A stretch of DNA of 64,000 bases from Tritonibacter aquimaris (GCF_009617595.1 NZ_WIXK01000002.1:434001-498000); one strand, 5' to 3'; shown: positions 16,076-24,937, counted from the first letter of the stretch. Numbers and translations are program-made. The notes: generated by a model from the letters alone, not told the origin.

Positions 16076-17599
16076 TTACTTTTTCTTTCCAAATCCAGCG
16101 AGACCGCCGGGCAGGCCCATGCCGCCGCCGAGGCCGGGCAGACCACCGGGGAGACCGCCTTTGCCGCCCATTGCTTTGGCGGCTGCTTCGAGCGCTTTGG
16201 GGTCCATTTGGCTGGGATCCATGCCACCCATATCAGGCATGCCACCTTTGCCGCCGAGCATGCCCTTCATGGCCTGCTTCATCATCTTGCCCTTGCCCAT
16301 TTTGGACATCTTTTTCATGACGTCCGACATCTGGCGGTGCATTTTCAGCAGTTTGTTCAGATCCGCGACCTGCATGCCCGCACCGGCTGCGATGCGTTTC
16401 TTGCGGCTTGCCTGCAACAGCGCGGGGTTGGCGCGTTCTTTTTTGGTCATGGAGTGGATGAGCGCGATCTGGCGTTTGATGACGTTGTCGTCAAAGCCCG
16501 CTTCATCGACCTGTTTGGCCATTTTACCCATGCCAGGCATCATCTGCATCATGCCCTGCATGCCGCCCATCTGCTGCATCTGTTCCAGCTGCATGCGCAG
16601 GTCATTCATATTGAAATGACCTTTCATCATGCGCTTCATCATCTTTTCGGCTTTTTCAGCCTCGATGGTTTCCTGCGCCTTTTCCACCAGGGCAACAATG
16701 TCACCCATGCCGAGGATCCGGCCGGCAATACGGTCGGGCTCAAAGGTTTCAATGGCGTCCATCTTCTCGCCGAGACCAACAAAGCGGATCGGCTTACCGG
16801 TGACTGCACGCATCGACAGCGCCGCACCACCACGGCCGTCACCATCCATACGGGTCAGAACCACGCCGGAGATGCCAACCTTGGCGTCAAATTCTTCGGC
16901 CACTTCAACCGCAACCTGACCGGTGAGCCCGTCGACCACCAGAAGGGTTTCGCGTGGCTCAACCGCGTTGCGGACCTGTTCGACCTCATCCATCAGCACT
17001 TCGTCGATGTGCAGACGACCGGCAGTGTCGAGCATGTAAACGTCATAGCCACCCAGCATGGCCTGCTGTTTGGCGCGTTTGGCGATATCAACCGGTTTTT
17101 GGCCCTGAACAATCGGCAATGTGTCGACGCCGATCTGGGTGCCAAGCACCGCCAGCTGATCCATCGCCGCCGGGCGATAGATGTCGAGCGAGGCCATCAG
17201 GACCTTTTTGCCTTCTTTTTCTTTCAGGCGTTTGGCGAGCTTACCGGTGGTGGTGGTTTTACCAGAACCCTGCAGACCCACCATCAGGATCGGGGCAGGC
17301 GGGTTGTCGATTTTTAGTGCGCCGGGATCATCGGCACCGCGCAGCGTATCCACCAGCGCGTCATGCACGATTTTAACAACTTGCTGACCGGGGGTGATGG
17401 ATTTGGTGACGGCCTGGCCGGTGGCCTGTTCCTGCACCTTTTTGATAAATTCGCGTGCAACCGGCAGCGAGACGTCAGCCTCAAGCAGGGCAACGCGGAC
17501 TTCGCGCAGGGCGGTTTTGACGTCATCCTCAGAAAGGGCGCCCTGTTTCGTCAGCCGATCGAAGACGCTGGATAGGCGTTCGGATAGATTTTCAAACAT
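16076..17599 (-). CDS. ffh: Signal recognition particle protein Ffh
   Basis: SRP54 GTPase, 507 aa, which binds 4.5S RNA and signal peptides of nascent membrane proteins. ATG 17599 has AAGGAGG 9 bases upstream. N domain at the start, then G domain with GLQGSGKTTTTGKLA, DTAGR and TRMDGDGRGG, then the Met-rich M domain (MQQMGGMQGMMQMMPGM) and the helix with SMTKKERANP. A Gly/Met-rich C-terminal tail ends in KKK. Heads the chain of acetyltransferase genes. Confidence 0.98.
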   Translation of the reverse strand: MFENLSERLSSVFDRLTKQGALSEDDVKTALREVRVALLEADVSLPVAREFIKKVQEQATGQAVTKSITPGQQVVKIVHDALVDTLRGADDPGALKIDNPPAPILMVGLQGSGKTTTTGKLAKRLKEKEGKKVLMASLDIYRPAAMDQLAVLGTQIGVDTLPIVQGQKPVDIAKRAKQQAMLGGYDVYMLDTAGRLHIDEVLMDEVEQVRNAVEPRETLLVVDGLTGQVAVEVAEEFDAKVGISGVVLTRMDGDGRGGAALSMRAVTGKPIRFVGLGEKMDAIETFEPDRIAGRILGMGDIVALVEKAQETIEAEKAEKMMKRMMKGHFNMNDLRMQLEQMQQMGGMQGMMQMMPGMGKMAKQVDEAGFDDNVIKRQIALIHSMTKKERANPALLQASRKKRIAAGAGMQVADLNKLLKMHRQMSDVMKKMSKMGKGKMMKQAMKGMLGGKGGMPDMGGMDPSQMDPKALEAAAKAMGGKGGLPGGLPGLGGGMGLPGGLAGFGKKK

Positions 17600-17638
17600 G
17601 CCCGCGGCCTCCTTTGCCGGTTCTTTGTTGTGCCCCCA

Positions 17639-17667
17639 AATGTAGGGAGCGGATGGATCAGACGCAA
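17639..17667 (-). promoter_or_regulatory. Candidate proximal promoter of ffh
   Basis: Minus-strand TTGCGT and TACATT separated by 17 bases, with a predicted start about 30 bases before ffh. Confidence 0.4.
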
Positions 17668-17710
17668 TCGCCAGCACCCAGATGCGCCATGATAACGCGC
17701 CAAGCACAAG

Positions 17711-17789
17711 CGCCCCCACGGGCGTAACACGCTGGTGGGGGGCGATCCCTGGCGAAAGCCTGGGACCGGAAGACTCAACAGACTCCCGG
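17711..17789 (-). ncRNA. Candidate structured RNA or leader upstream of ffh
   Basis: Three hairpins packed back to back: 17766-17789 (7 bp, CCGGGAG/CTTCCGG), 17746-17765 (TCCC-GGC stems with one mismatch and a 4-base loop) and 17711-17744 (CGCCCCCAC/GTGGGGGGCG with an inner GCGT/ACGC stem). A -35-like TTGACT at 17825-17830 stands 17 bases before TACCCC on the minus strand, so a transcript would begin near 17795 and read through the hairpins towards ffh. On the plus strand the middle loop is GAAA, so the opposite orientation cannot be excluded. It could be an ffh leader or a separate small RNA. Confidence 0.35.
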
Positions 17790-18023
17790 ATAGTTAGGGG
17801 CGGGGTACGGGTTTTACGTGTCAGAGTCAAGCGAAGGAGCCAGCCACGCGTTCATCTGTGTCGCGGAATTGTGTAGTGATAGCGGGCGCGGCCTGCGCAT
17901 AGGTTAGGCTGTTTTACTGATCGATATGGGGTGAGCGCCCGACGCCTTATCAGCGAAGGCCCCGATTTTTGGGTTTGCGCCGCACCGCAGGGCGAAGATT
18001 TTTGAATTTGGACGTTTGAAACT

Positions 18024-18995
18024 ATGCAGAGATTTTGGGGCTTTTGCCGTTTTGCTTTTCAGGCCTTGTGGCCGTCATTTGTTTTGGCGGGTGGTTTGCT
18101 TGCGGTTTATTTCATGGCGCTTTCGGTGGGGATGGAGACCATTGGAGCGACGTTTCTGCTTGGATTTCCGATTGTCGCGAGCTTTGTCATTTTGAAGCTG
18201 CGCCCAAAGGGGCAAGCGCAGACCCTGTTGGGGGTCATTGCCTATATGTTCGGGATAATGATCTTGTCGATTATTGGCGCTTATGTGTTTGGGCTTGAAG
18301 GGTTGCTTTGCATTGTGATGGCCGTTGCCCCCTTGTTGTTTGGCACGCTGTTGGGGGGGATGATCTATGTTTTGTATCTGCGCATGAAAGACGCGAAACG
18401 CGGCGGGGCAAAGCTGGTTGTTGTTATGCCGCTGCTTGCTTTGATGGCGCTGGATGGTGGGTTGAAAAGCCTGGATCCCAAGGTCCATTCGATTTCAAAT
18501 CATGTGGTGATCGCGGCGCCGCCTGAGGTGGTGTTTGGCATGCTGAAATCGATTCCTGATATTCGCCCGGAAGAAGTTGCCACACGGTTTTCGCATCTTT
18601 TGGGTGTGCCCAAACCGACCGAGGCGCGTTGGGTCATCGGTGCTGATGGGGCGGTTGTGCGGCATTCCCATTGGGGGCCTGAAGTGCATTTTCAGGAACG
18701 TATTGTTGAGGTGGTTGAGAACCAGAAGATTGCCTGGGAGTTCGAATTTCCCGAAGGCTGGGTCTCGGAGCGGATCGAAGACCCGCATGTGCGCGTTGGG
18801 GGGCAGTATTTTGATGTGCTCTCGGGTGGTTACGTGTTGCAGGATCTGGGCCAGCAGACCCGTTTGACCCTAACAACCCGGACCTGGGATCATTCCGGTT
18901 TGGGGTTTTATGCAACGTTCTGGCACCATTTCTTCATTGAGGACTTTCATGAGGTGGTGCTCGGCTTGGTCAAGGCGCGCGTCGAAGCGCTGTAG
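18024..18995 (+). CDS. Membrane protein with C-terminal SRPBCC (START-like) domain
   Basis: 323 aa. The first 145 residues contain about four hydrophobic segments (for example LWPSFVLAGGLLAVYFMALSV and LLCIVMAVAPLLFGTLLGGM), and residues 155-320 look like an SRPBCC ligand-binding domain (SISNHVVIAAPPEVVFGML, RIVEVVENQKIAWEFEFP, TRLTLTTRTWD). Such domains bind hydrophobic ligands; ligand unknown. Start ATG 18024 has no strong Shine-Dalgarno. No functional neighbour. Confidence 0.7.
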   Translation: MQRFWGFCRFAFQALWPSFVLAGGLLAVYFMALSVGMETIGATFLLGFPIVASFVILKLRPKGQAQTLLGVIAYMFGIMILSIIGAYVFGLEGLLCIVMAVAPLLFGTLLGGMIYVLYLRMKDAKRGGAKLVVVMPLLALMALDGGLKSLDPKVHSISNHVVIAAPPEVVFGMLKSIPDIRPEEVATRFSHLLGVPKPTEARWVIGADGAVVRHSHWGPEVHFQERIVEVVENQKIAWEFEFPEGWVSERIEDPHVRVGGQYFDVLSGGYVLQDLGQQTRLTLTTRTWDHSGLGFYATFWHHFFIEDFHEVVLGLVKARVEAL

Positions 18996-19048
18996 CCTTT
19001 TTGCGCCGAAAACGAGCGGCGTTGATGTGTGGGGTGCAGGCTTGGCCC

Positions 19049-19078
19049 TTGACGAGACCGGGCGGGTTGCGCGTAACA
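19049..19078 (+). promoter_or_regulatory. Candidate promoter of the EF-G-like gene
   Basis: TTGACG is followed after 18 bases by GTAACA. The implied leader is about 140 nt and includes a nested stem: GGCCCGGCTGT at 19089-19099 can pair with ACAG-CCC-CCGGGCC at 19128-19141 (7 plus 4 bp with a 3-base bulge), enclosing a second short stem. Confidence 0.5.
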
Positions 19079-19227
19079 TGGCAGATAGGGCCCGGCTGTC
19101 TAAGCGCGACAATAGCCGCGTTGACCCACAGCCCCCGGGCCGGGGCAGAAGACCCGTCAGGCAAGGTGTTTGGACCAGTGCGTCCTCCTATCAGCATGGG
19201 AGTGAGCAACAGGAGGCACCATAGCAT

Positions 19228-21120
19228 ATGCGCGTATTTACGGTAATGGGCCCGTCTCAGGCGGGGAAGACGACCCTTGTTCGGGCCATGGCAGGTCTGG
19301 ACGGGGACGCTGGACAAAAACAAGAGGCTGCGGGTGTTGTGACCTTGCAGCCTTTTTCTTTCATGGAGGAAGACTGGGCCGCACTTGAGGTGACAGGCGG
19401 TGCAGAAAACCTGGCGCAGGCGGGGCCCGCATTGGCAGCAAGCGATGCGGCGGTGGTCTGTGTGCCATCAGATCCCAATCAGGCGGTTTTGGCCGCGCCC
19501 TATCTGCGCAAGGTCGAAGAGGCCGGACTGCCAGTGTTTTTATTCATCAACCGGATGGATCAGGCGCGGGAACGGGTGGCTGATATTCTAAGCGGCTTGC
19601 AGACCTATTGCGCCCATAATCTGGTGCTGCGTCAGGTGCCGATGCGCCGTGAGGGGCAGGTTGTTGGCGCGGTGGATCTGATTTCAGAACGCGCCTGGCA
19701 GTATCAGGATGGCAAACCATCCGCCCTGGTGAAAGTGCCGACAGAGATGCAGGCGCGCGAACAGGCAGCGCGGGCAGATCTGTTGGAAGTGATGGCGGAT
19801 TTTGATGATGCGCTGTTGGAAGAGCTGGTTGAAGATCATGAAATCCTGGCCGCTGACGCCTATGATGTGGCGCGCAAACTGTTGCAGCATAGTGACGTGA
19901 TTCCGGTGTTTTTAGGCATGGCTGAACAGTGCAACGGGGTGATGCGGCTGATGAAATCTTTGCGCCATGAGGCGCCATCGGTGGAACAGACGCTGGAGCG
20001 CATTTCGCCCAATGGCAATGTGGTGGCGGTGGGCTGTCTGGCGCAATCGGTCAAACATCTGGGCAAATCGGTGGTGTTGCGCGCGATGGGTGCGCCCTGC
20101 AGCAGCGGCAGCGCGGTGGCGGGTGAAGCGCTGGGCGGCCTGTCGATGGTTGCGCGCGGCGGCAATGGCACGTTGATGTCGGGTGATCTGGGCAAAGTGG
20201 TGAAATCGGATCATCTCAATATGGGCTACGCCTATCTGCGCGATGGGGCGCGGGCATTGCCGGATTGGGCGCAGCCCCGCCCGGCCACCTATCGTCGCCT
20301 GATCACCCCAATGCACCGCCGTGATGAAACCCGGCTGTCGGCGGCACTGGTGCGGCTGGGGGAGGTCGATCCTGCGATGCAGGTGGCGCAGGATGAGGCC
20401 ACGGGGCAAACGATGCTGAACCTGCAGGGGCCGCAGCATTTGCGCCGGGTGATGGGATCGTTGCAGGATGAATTTGGCATTGAGGTCGAGGCGGAAAACG
20501 TGCCGCCCGCGCTGCGCGAAACCATCACCAAGCCGGTTGAAATCCATCACCGCCATCGCAAACAATCCGGCGGCGCGGGCCAGTTCGCCGATGTGGTGAT
20601 GCAGATCAAACCAATGCCTCGGGGCAACGGGGTGAGTTTTGAGGAATGTGTCAAAGGCGGTGCAGTGCCAAAAAACTATATCCCCGCGGTGGAGGTCGGC
20701 GCACGCGAGGCGTTGCAGCAGGGGTTGAACGGACATCCCATTGTGGATGTGGCGATCACCTTGAAAGATGGCAAACACCACTCAGTCGATAGTTCTGATT
20801 TTGCCTTTCGTACGGCTGGTAAAAACGCCATGCGCGAGGCCCTTGCAGAGGCGGGCGTTGTATTGCTGCAGCCGATTGTAAAGGTGGCGATCCATGTGCC
20901 TTCGGTGTTTTCCGGGGCGTTGGTGCCGGTGGTCAGTGGTATGAAAGGGCAGATCCTGGGCTTTGAATCTGAGGATGGCGTAGCCGGTTGGGATCTGTTT
21001 GAAACGCTTCTGCCGATGGCAGCGCAGGATGAGCTGTGCAGCGCCCTGGCCAGCGCCACACGGGGCACCGCCTGGTTTGACAGCGGCTTTGATCACTATG
21101 AGGAGGCGCATGGGCGCTGA
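19228..21120 (+). CDS. Elongation factor G-like protein with degenerate GTPase domain
   Basis: 630 aa, some 60 residues shorter than EF-G. The P-loop GPSQAGKT is at 8-15 and an NKxD-type NRMD at 108-111. The usual switch I is not recognisable, and the G3 DxPGH is replaced around 53-58 by LEVTGG, so the catalytic His is absent. Domains II to V are kept (RRVMGSLQDEFGIEVEAE, HRKQSGGAGQFADVVMQI, PVVSGMKGQILGFE). AGGAGG lies about 11 bases before ATG. It may bind nucleotide without normal EF-G hydrolysis; role unknown. This is not the main fusA, which normally sits with rpsL-rpsG and tuf. Confidence 0.85.
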   Translation: MRVFTVMGPSQAGKTTLVRAMAGLDGDAGQKQEAAGVVTLQPFSFMEEDWAALEVTGGAENLAQAGPALAASDAAVVCVPSDPNQAVLAAPYLRKVEEAGLPVFLFINRMDQARERVADILSGLQTYCAHNLVLRQVPMRREGQVVGAVDLISERAWQYQDGKPSALVKVPTEMQAREQAARADLLEVMADFDDALLEELVEDHEILAADAYDVARKLLQHSDVIPVFLGMAEQCNGVMRLMKSLRHEAPSVEQTLERISPNGNVVAVGCLAQSVKHLGKSVVLRAMGAPCSSGSAVAGEALGGLSMVARGGNGTLMSGDLGKVVKSDHLNMGYAYLRDGARALPDWAQPRPATYRRLITPMHRRDETRLSAALVRLGEVDPAMQVAQDEATGQTMLNLQGPQHLRRVMGSLQDEFGIEVEAENVPPALRETITKPVEIHHRHRKQSGGAGQFADVVMQIKPMPRGNGVSFEECVKGGAVPKNYIPAVEVGAREALQQGLNGHPIVDVAITLKDGKHHSVDSSDFAFRTAGKNAMREALAEAGVVLLQPIVKVAIHVPSVFSGALVPVVSGMKGQILGFESEDGVAGWDLFETLLPMAAQDELCSALASATRGTAWFDSGFDHYEEAHGR

Positions 21121-21198
21121 GAAACGCCGCCTGTGAACTTGCCAGCGATGTGGTCAGCGATGTAGGGCGGGGCAAACACATGTACGAAAGTCCCGCCC

Positions 21199-21726
21199 AT
21201 GGATGCTTCATCGCTTTATCAAGATAGCCTGCCCACCAGCTCAGACGCGCTTTTGGCGCAGCTTCAGGCGTGGGAATTGCCCTATGTGCTGCATGAACAT
21301 GTGCCGCTGCGCACGGTTGAAGATGCCAAACAGGTCGAGGCTGATCTGACCCAGCCAGGCGAAAAAGCGTTTCGGATCAAAAACTTCTATCTGCGTGATC
21401 GCAAGAAGCGCAATCACCTGCTGACGCTGGAACAGGATCGCGAGGTGGATCTAAAGGCGCTGGCGGCGGAACTGGGGCTTGGCAATCTCAGCTTTGGATC
21501 GGCGGATCGTCTGTTGGAGAACCTTGGTATTCGCCCCGGCGCGGTGAGCCCGCTGGCGATGATCAACGGGGTTGAGAAAGGCGTGAGCTTTTATCTTGAT
21601 CAGGCGGCGCAAGAGGCGGATGTGATCTATATGCATCCGCTGGTGAATGATCGCACCGTTGCAATGGCGCGCGCGGATCTGATGCGTTTCCTTGATCGCA
21701 TTGGCTGTACGCTCAGCTGGATCTAA
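21199..21726 (+). CDS. Prolyl-tRNA editing protein, YbaK/ProX family
   Basis: 175 aa stand-alone editing domain that probably removes mis-attached amino acids (typically Ala) from tRNA-Pro. Family stretches: YVLHEHVPLRTVEDAKQVEADL, the invariant Lys region KAFRIKNFYLRDRKKRNHLL and GAVSPLAMINGVEKGVSFYLD. Together with the EF-G-like gene 78 bases upstream it forms a small translation-related pair. An inverted repeat follows the stop. Confidence 0.88.
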   Translation: MDASSLYQDSLPTSSDALLAQLQAWELPYVLHEHVPLRTVEDAKQVEADLTQPGEKAFRIKNFYLRDRKKRNHLLTLEQDREVDLKALAAELGLGNLSFGSADRLLENLGIRPGAVSPLAMINGVEKGVSFYLDQAAQEADVIYMHPLVNDRTVAMARADLMRFLDRIGCTLSWI

Positions 21727-21737
21727 ATGCGGCTTTG

Positions 21738-21755
21738 GTGAACTCCCTGGTTCAC
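21738..21755. repeat. Inverted repeat GTGAAC-N6-GTTCAC
   Basis: Perfect 6-bp arms around TCCCTG, 11 bases after the ProX-like stop and about 95 bases before the LysR start. No T run follows, so an operator is about as likely as a weak terminator. Confidence 0.35.
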
Positions 21756-21850
21756 GTTGCGATTGCGGCAGCGCGCTTAAACCTTATAGTCGCTGCAAAA
21801 ATACACCTTCGTTGAAGAACGCAGGCGTATGAGTGTCGCGAGGTTTGATC

Positions 21851-22726
21851 ATGGACAATTGGGATGAGGTGCGTACCGCCTATCAGGTGGCGCGGCTGGG
21901 GACAGTCAGCGGCGCTGCCGAGGTGCTTGGTGTGCACCACGCCACGGTGATCCGCCATATCGATGCAATCGAAACGCGGCTTGGGGTGAAATTGTTTCAA
22001 CGTCATGCCCGTGGCTATACACCAACAGAAGCGGGTCAGGATCTGCTGCGGGTGGCGCAGGCCACCGATGATCAGCTCAACCAGCTGGTTGGGCGGCTGA
22101 AAGGCCAGGGCGATGATGTATCTGGCGAATTGGTGGTCACTTCGGTTGAAAGCATGTCGAGTGTGCTGGTGCCGCTGTTGGCCCGGTTTCAGGAAGAACA
22201 TCCCAGCCTGACCATTCGGTTTCTGACCGGTGCGCGCCTGTTCCGGCTGGAATATGGCGAGGCCCATGTTGCGATCCGCGCCGGTGCGGTGCCGGATCAG
22301 CCTGACAATGTGGTGCAGCCGTTTCGCAAACAGCGCTTTGCGCTTTATGCCCACCGTGACTATCTGGCGGAACATGGTCCCTTTACCGGCGTTGAAGACA
22401 TGGCAAAGCACCGTTTTGTCTGTGACGATGATACCATTTCCAAAGCGCCGTTTTCGCGTTGGATGCGCGAATACGCCCCTGAAGGCACCCGTAAGTTCCG
22501 GGTGAGCAGCATGAATTCGATCCTGCATGGTATTCTTTCTGGCGCAGGTATTGGTTTTGCCGCCTGCTGGGATGCGGATAAATACCCCGATCTGGTACAG
22601 GTGCTTGAGCCACGCGATGAATGGCAGGCCCCGCTGTGGCTTGTGACCCATGTGGATCTGCACCGTACCTCTAAGGTGCAGACCTTCCTGACGTTTTTGA
22701 AAAACGAAGCCAAAACATGGGGCTGA
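21851..22726 (+). CDS. LysR family transcriptional regulator
   Basis: 291 aa. Start at ATG 21851 (MDNWDEVRTAYQVARLGTVSGAAEVLGVHHATVIRHI), a winged helix-turn-helix with the typical SxAAxxLxxxxxxVxRHI pattern, followed by the periplasmic-binding-like effector domain (SGELVVTSVESMSSVLVPLL). The stop overlaps the start of the downstream exporter by 10 bases, so the regulator and exporter are one unit. Effector unknown. Confidence 0.9.
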   Translation: MDNWDEVRTAYQVARLGTVSGAAEVLGVHHATVIRHIDAIETRLGVKLFQRHARGYTPTEAGQDLLRVAQATDDQLNQLVGRLKGQGDDVSGELVVTSVESMSSVLVPLLARFQEEHPSLTIRFLTGARLFRLEYGEAHVAIRAGAVPDQPDNVVQPFRKQRFALYAHRDYLAEHGPFTGVEDMAKHRFVCDDDTISKAPFSRWMREYAPEGTRKFRVSSMNSILHGILSGAGIGFAACWDADKYPDLVQVLEPRDEWQAPLWLVTHVDLHRTSKVQTFLTFLKNEAKTWG

Positions 22727-23619
22727 GCCGCGCTGAGTGGCAGGGGCATGGGGCAATGCTGCTGGTCTCTGGCTTGGTTGGGGGCTCGTTCTCGGTCGGG
22801 GGGCAGATCGCCGGTGAAGTTGACGCGGCCGCGCTCAACGCGCTGCGCTTTGCCGGGGCTGCGGTGATTGTGGGGTTGCTGGTTGCCACCACCACCGGGT
22901 TTCAGGCGCAAAGCTTTCGCGCGCCCTGGCGTTTTGTAGTGCTGGGGAGCATCTTTGGCGGCTACTTCATTTTGATGTTTTACGGCTTGGAGCACGCCAG
23001 CGCGATTTCAACCTCGGCTGTATATACGCTGATCCCGATGCTGACGGCGGGGTTTGGCTGGTTGATCCTGCGGCAGGTGACCACTGTGCGTATGGCGGTG
23101 GCGCTGGTGGTTGGGGCGCTGGGCGCGATCATTGTGATTTTTCGCGGCGAATTTGATCTGTTGCTGTCGTTTCAGGTTGGGCAGGGCGAGGCAGTGTTTT
23201 TCATCGGCTGCGTGGTGCATGCCATCTACACGCCGTTGATGCGCAAGCTGAACTGGGGCGAAACGGCGGCCAGTTTCACCTTTGGTGTGCTGATTGCGGG
23301 CGCGTTGGCCCTGACGGCATTTGGCTGGGGGGACATTCGCAGCATCGACTGGACCGCGCTGGGGCTGAAGGTCTGGGGCTCGATCGCCTATCTGGCGGTG
23401 TTTGCCAGCGCTGTAACCTTTGTATTGCTGCAGTTTGCGGTGTTGCGCCTGCCTTCGGCCAAGGTGATGGCCTATAGCTATCTGGTGCCAAGCTGGGTCA
23501 TTCTGTGGGATCTGGGCTTTGGCATTGCGCCGCCCAGTGGGATTGTCATCCTTGGGCCGGTGCTATCGGGGCTTGCGCTGCTGATGTTGTTGCAAAACGA
23601 TGATGCGCGGTTGGATTAG
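22717..23619 (+). CDS. DMT superfamily (EamA) exporter
   Basis: 300 aa integral membrane protein with about ten hydrophobic segments in two EamA halves (second half from about 155). ATG 22717 lies within the end of the LysR gene, so translation is coupled. Likely exports a small metabolite; substrate unknown, probably linked to the LysR effector. The stop overlaps the convergent ArsR gene by 4 bases. Confidence 0.88.
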   Translation: MGLSRAEWQGHGAMLLVSGLVGGSFSVGGQIAGEVDAAALNALRFAGAAVIVGLLVATTTGFQAQSFRAPWRFVVLGSIFGGYFILMFYGLEHASAISTSAVYTLIPMLTAGFGWLILRQVTTVRMAVALVVGALGAIIVIFRGEFDLLLSFQVGQGEAVFFIGCVVHAIYTPLMRKLNWGETAASFTFGVLIAGALALTAFGWGDIRSIDWTALGLKVWGSIAYLAVFASAVTFVLLQFAVLRLPSAKVMAYSYLVPSWVILWDLGFGIAPPSGIVILGPVLSGLALLMLLQNDDARLD

Positions 23620-23966
23620 CCGGGGGTGATGTCCGCAGTTGCATCGTCGCCAAGTTCGGTTTCAAGGAAGCGTTCAAAATCATCCAGATTGACCGGTTCA
23701 AACTGGCCAAACCCCTGCATCCAGACAGAGGCCGCGCGCAGCGCATCGGGTTGCAGTTTGCACCATTTCACCCGGCCGCGTTTTTCCTGCGCGATGAGCC
23801 CTGCACGGGTCAGGATCGTCAGATGTTTGGAAACCGCAGCAAGCGACATATCAAACGGCTCAGCCACATCTGTGACGGCCATGTCATCTTCGAGCAGCAT
23901 GGACAGGATCGCGCGCCGAGTGGGGTCGGCGAGGGCTGCAAAGACGGTGTCGAGAGTGTCGCTCAT
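23616..23966 (-). CDS. ArsR family transcriptional regulator
   Basis: 116 aa winged-helix regulator from ATG 23966 (MSDTLDTVFAALADPTRRAIL). Recognition helix region MSLAAVSKHLTILTRAGLI. No CxC-type metal site is visible, so it belongs to the metal-independent branch. No Shine-Dalgarno precedes ATG. Divergent from the second EamA gene with 83 bases between, so that gene is a likely target. Confidence 0.87.
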   Translation of the reverse strand: MSDTLDTVFAALADPTRRAILSMLLEDDMAVTDVAEPFDMSLAAVSKHLTILTRAGLIAQEKRGRVKWCKLQPDALRAASVWMQGFGQFEPVNLDDFERFLETELGDDATADITPG

Positions 23967-24049
23967 GAGGGACACATGTAAACCGCAAGCTTCGGATCGA
24001 CAATCCCGCATAAGAAGCAGATAAGCATTGCAACGAACAGGAGGCGGAT

Positions 24050-24937
24050 ATGGCGCTGCGATATTGGTTGATCATCATCATACTGGGCGTGGGCTGGGGC
24101 ATGTCTTTTATGTTCAACGCCATCCTGTTGCGTGAGTTTGGCCCGTTTACCATTGCCGCTGGTCGGGTGGGTTTTGGCGCGCTGGGCTGCTGGATCTATC
24201 TGGTGGCCAGTGGGCGCTCTGGTCGGTTGCCGGTGAAAATGGCGCTGGCGCTCGCAGCATTTGGCGCGCTGAGCTATGCGGCACCGTTTACGTTTTACGC
24301 GCTGGGCCAGCAGCATATTGCCAGCGGTGTTGCGGGAATCGTGAATGCCACAACGCCAGCATTTGCTGTGGTGGTGTCGCATTTCTGGCCCGGTGGCGAG
24401 CGCGCGACCACGTTCAAAACCATGGGGGTTCTTTGTGGGGTAATGGGTATTGTGGTGCTGTCGTTGCCGTTGTTGCAGCAGGGGCAGGGCACTGCGGTCT
24501 GGGCGGTGATCATCACCATGGGCGCACCGGTGTGTTATGCGTTTTCCGTTAATCTGAGCCGCATGTTCTTGGGTATCGACCGGGTCGCCATGGTGGCCTG
24601 GGCGCTTTTGGGTGGTTTTCTGTGTCAGCTGCCATTGGTGTTGGTGCTTGAAGGCGTTCCCCAAAGCCTGTCGGTGCAGGCGCTTGGCTCTTTTGTGTTC
24701 ATCGGCTTTGTGCTGACAGCGGCGGCCTTTATTGTGTTTTACTGGGTGTTGCCCAAAGTTGGCCCCACCAATATCACCCTGCCCACTATGATCGCCCCGG
24801 CCTCGGCGCTGTTTTTCGGCAGCTTTATCCTGCGTGAACCTTTGGGCTGGTCGCATGCAATGGGCTTTGGCTTGATCCTGTTTGGTTTGCTGTTGATTGA
24901 TGGTCGTCTGTTTCGGGCTCGCCTGCAAAAGGCGTAA
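24050..24937 (+). CDS. DMT superfamily (EamA) exporter
   Basis: 295 aa, about ten membrane segments, GWGMSFMFNAILLREFGPF at the start and the second EamA half with VGPTNITLPTMIAPASALFFG. AGGAGG precedes ATG 24050. Distinct from the exporter at 22717; the nearby ArsR regulator may control it. Substrate unknown. Confidence 0.88.
   Translation: MALRYWLIIIILGVGWGMSFMFNAILLREFGPFTIAAGRVGFGALGCWIYLVASGRSGRLPVKMALALAAFGALSYAAPFTFYALGQQHIASGVAGIVNATTPAFAVVVSHFWPGGERATTFKTMGVLCGVMGIVVLSLPLLQQGQGTAVWAVIITMGAPVCYAFSVNLSRMFLGIDRVAMVAWALLGGFLCQLPLVLVLEGVPQSLSVQALGSFVFIGFVLTAAAFIVFYWVLPKVGPTNITLPTMIAPASALFFGSFILREPLGWSHAMGFGLILFGLLLIDGRLFRARLQKA

Larger units (their letters stand above)
17600..18023. other. 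Intergenic region between ffh and the SRPBCC membrane protein gene
   Basis: About 420 bases, divergent. It holds the proximal ffh promoter, the three-hairpin segment, and a distal TTGACT element. The part from 17840 to 18023 shows no gene; it must carry the promoter of the downstream plus-strand gene, which I could not define. Confidence 0.5.

Noticed and set aside
17740-17790. 4.5S RNA (SRP RNA) or tmRNA near ffh
   Set aside because: The conserved GGAAG...GCAG core of SRP RNA and the tmRNA T-arm or tag were not found; only the hairpins remain.
17600-17830. In-frame N-terminal extension of ffh to 17830
   Set aside because: The extension is Pro/Arg-rich with no SRP54 match, and ATG 17599 has a perfect AAGGAGG and gives the normal length.
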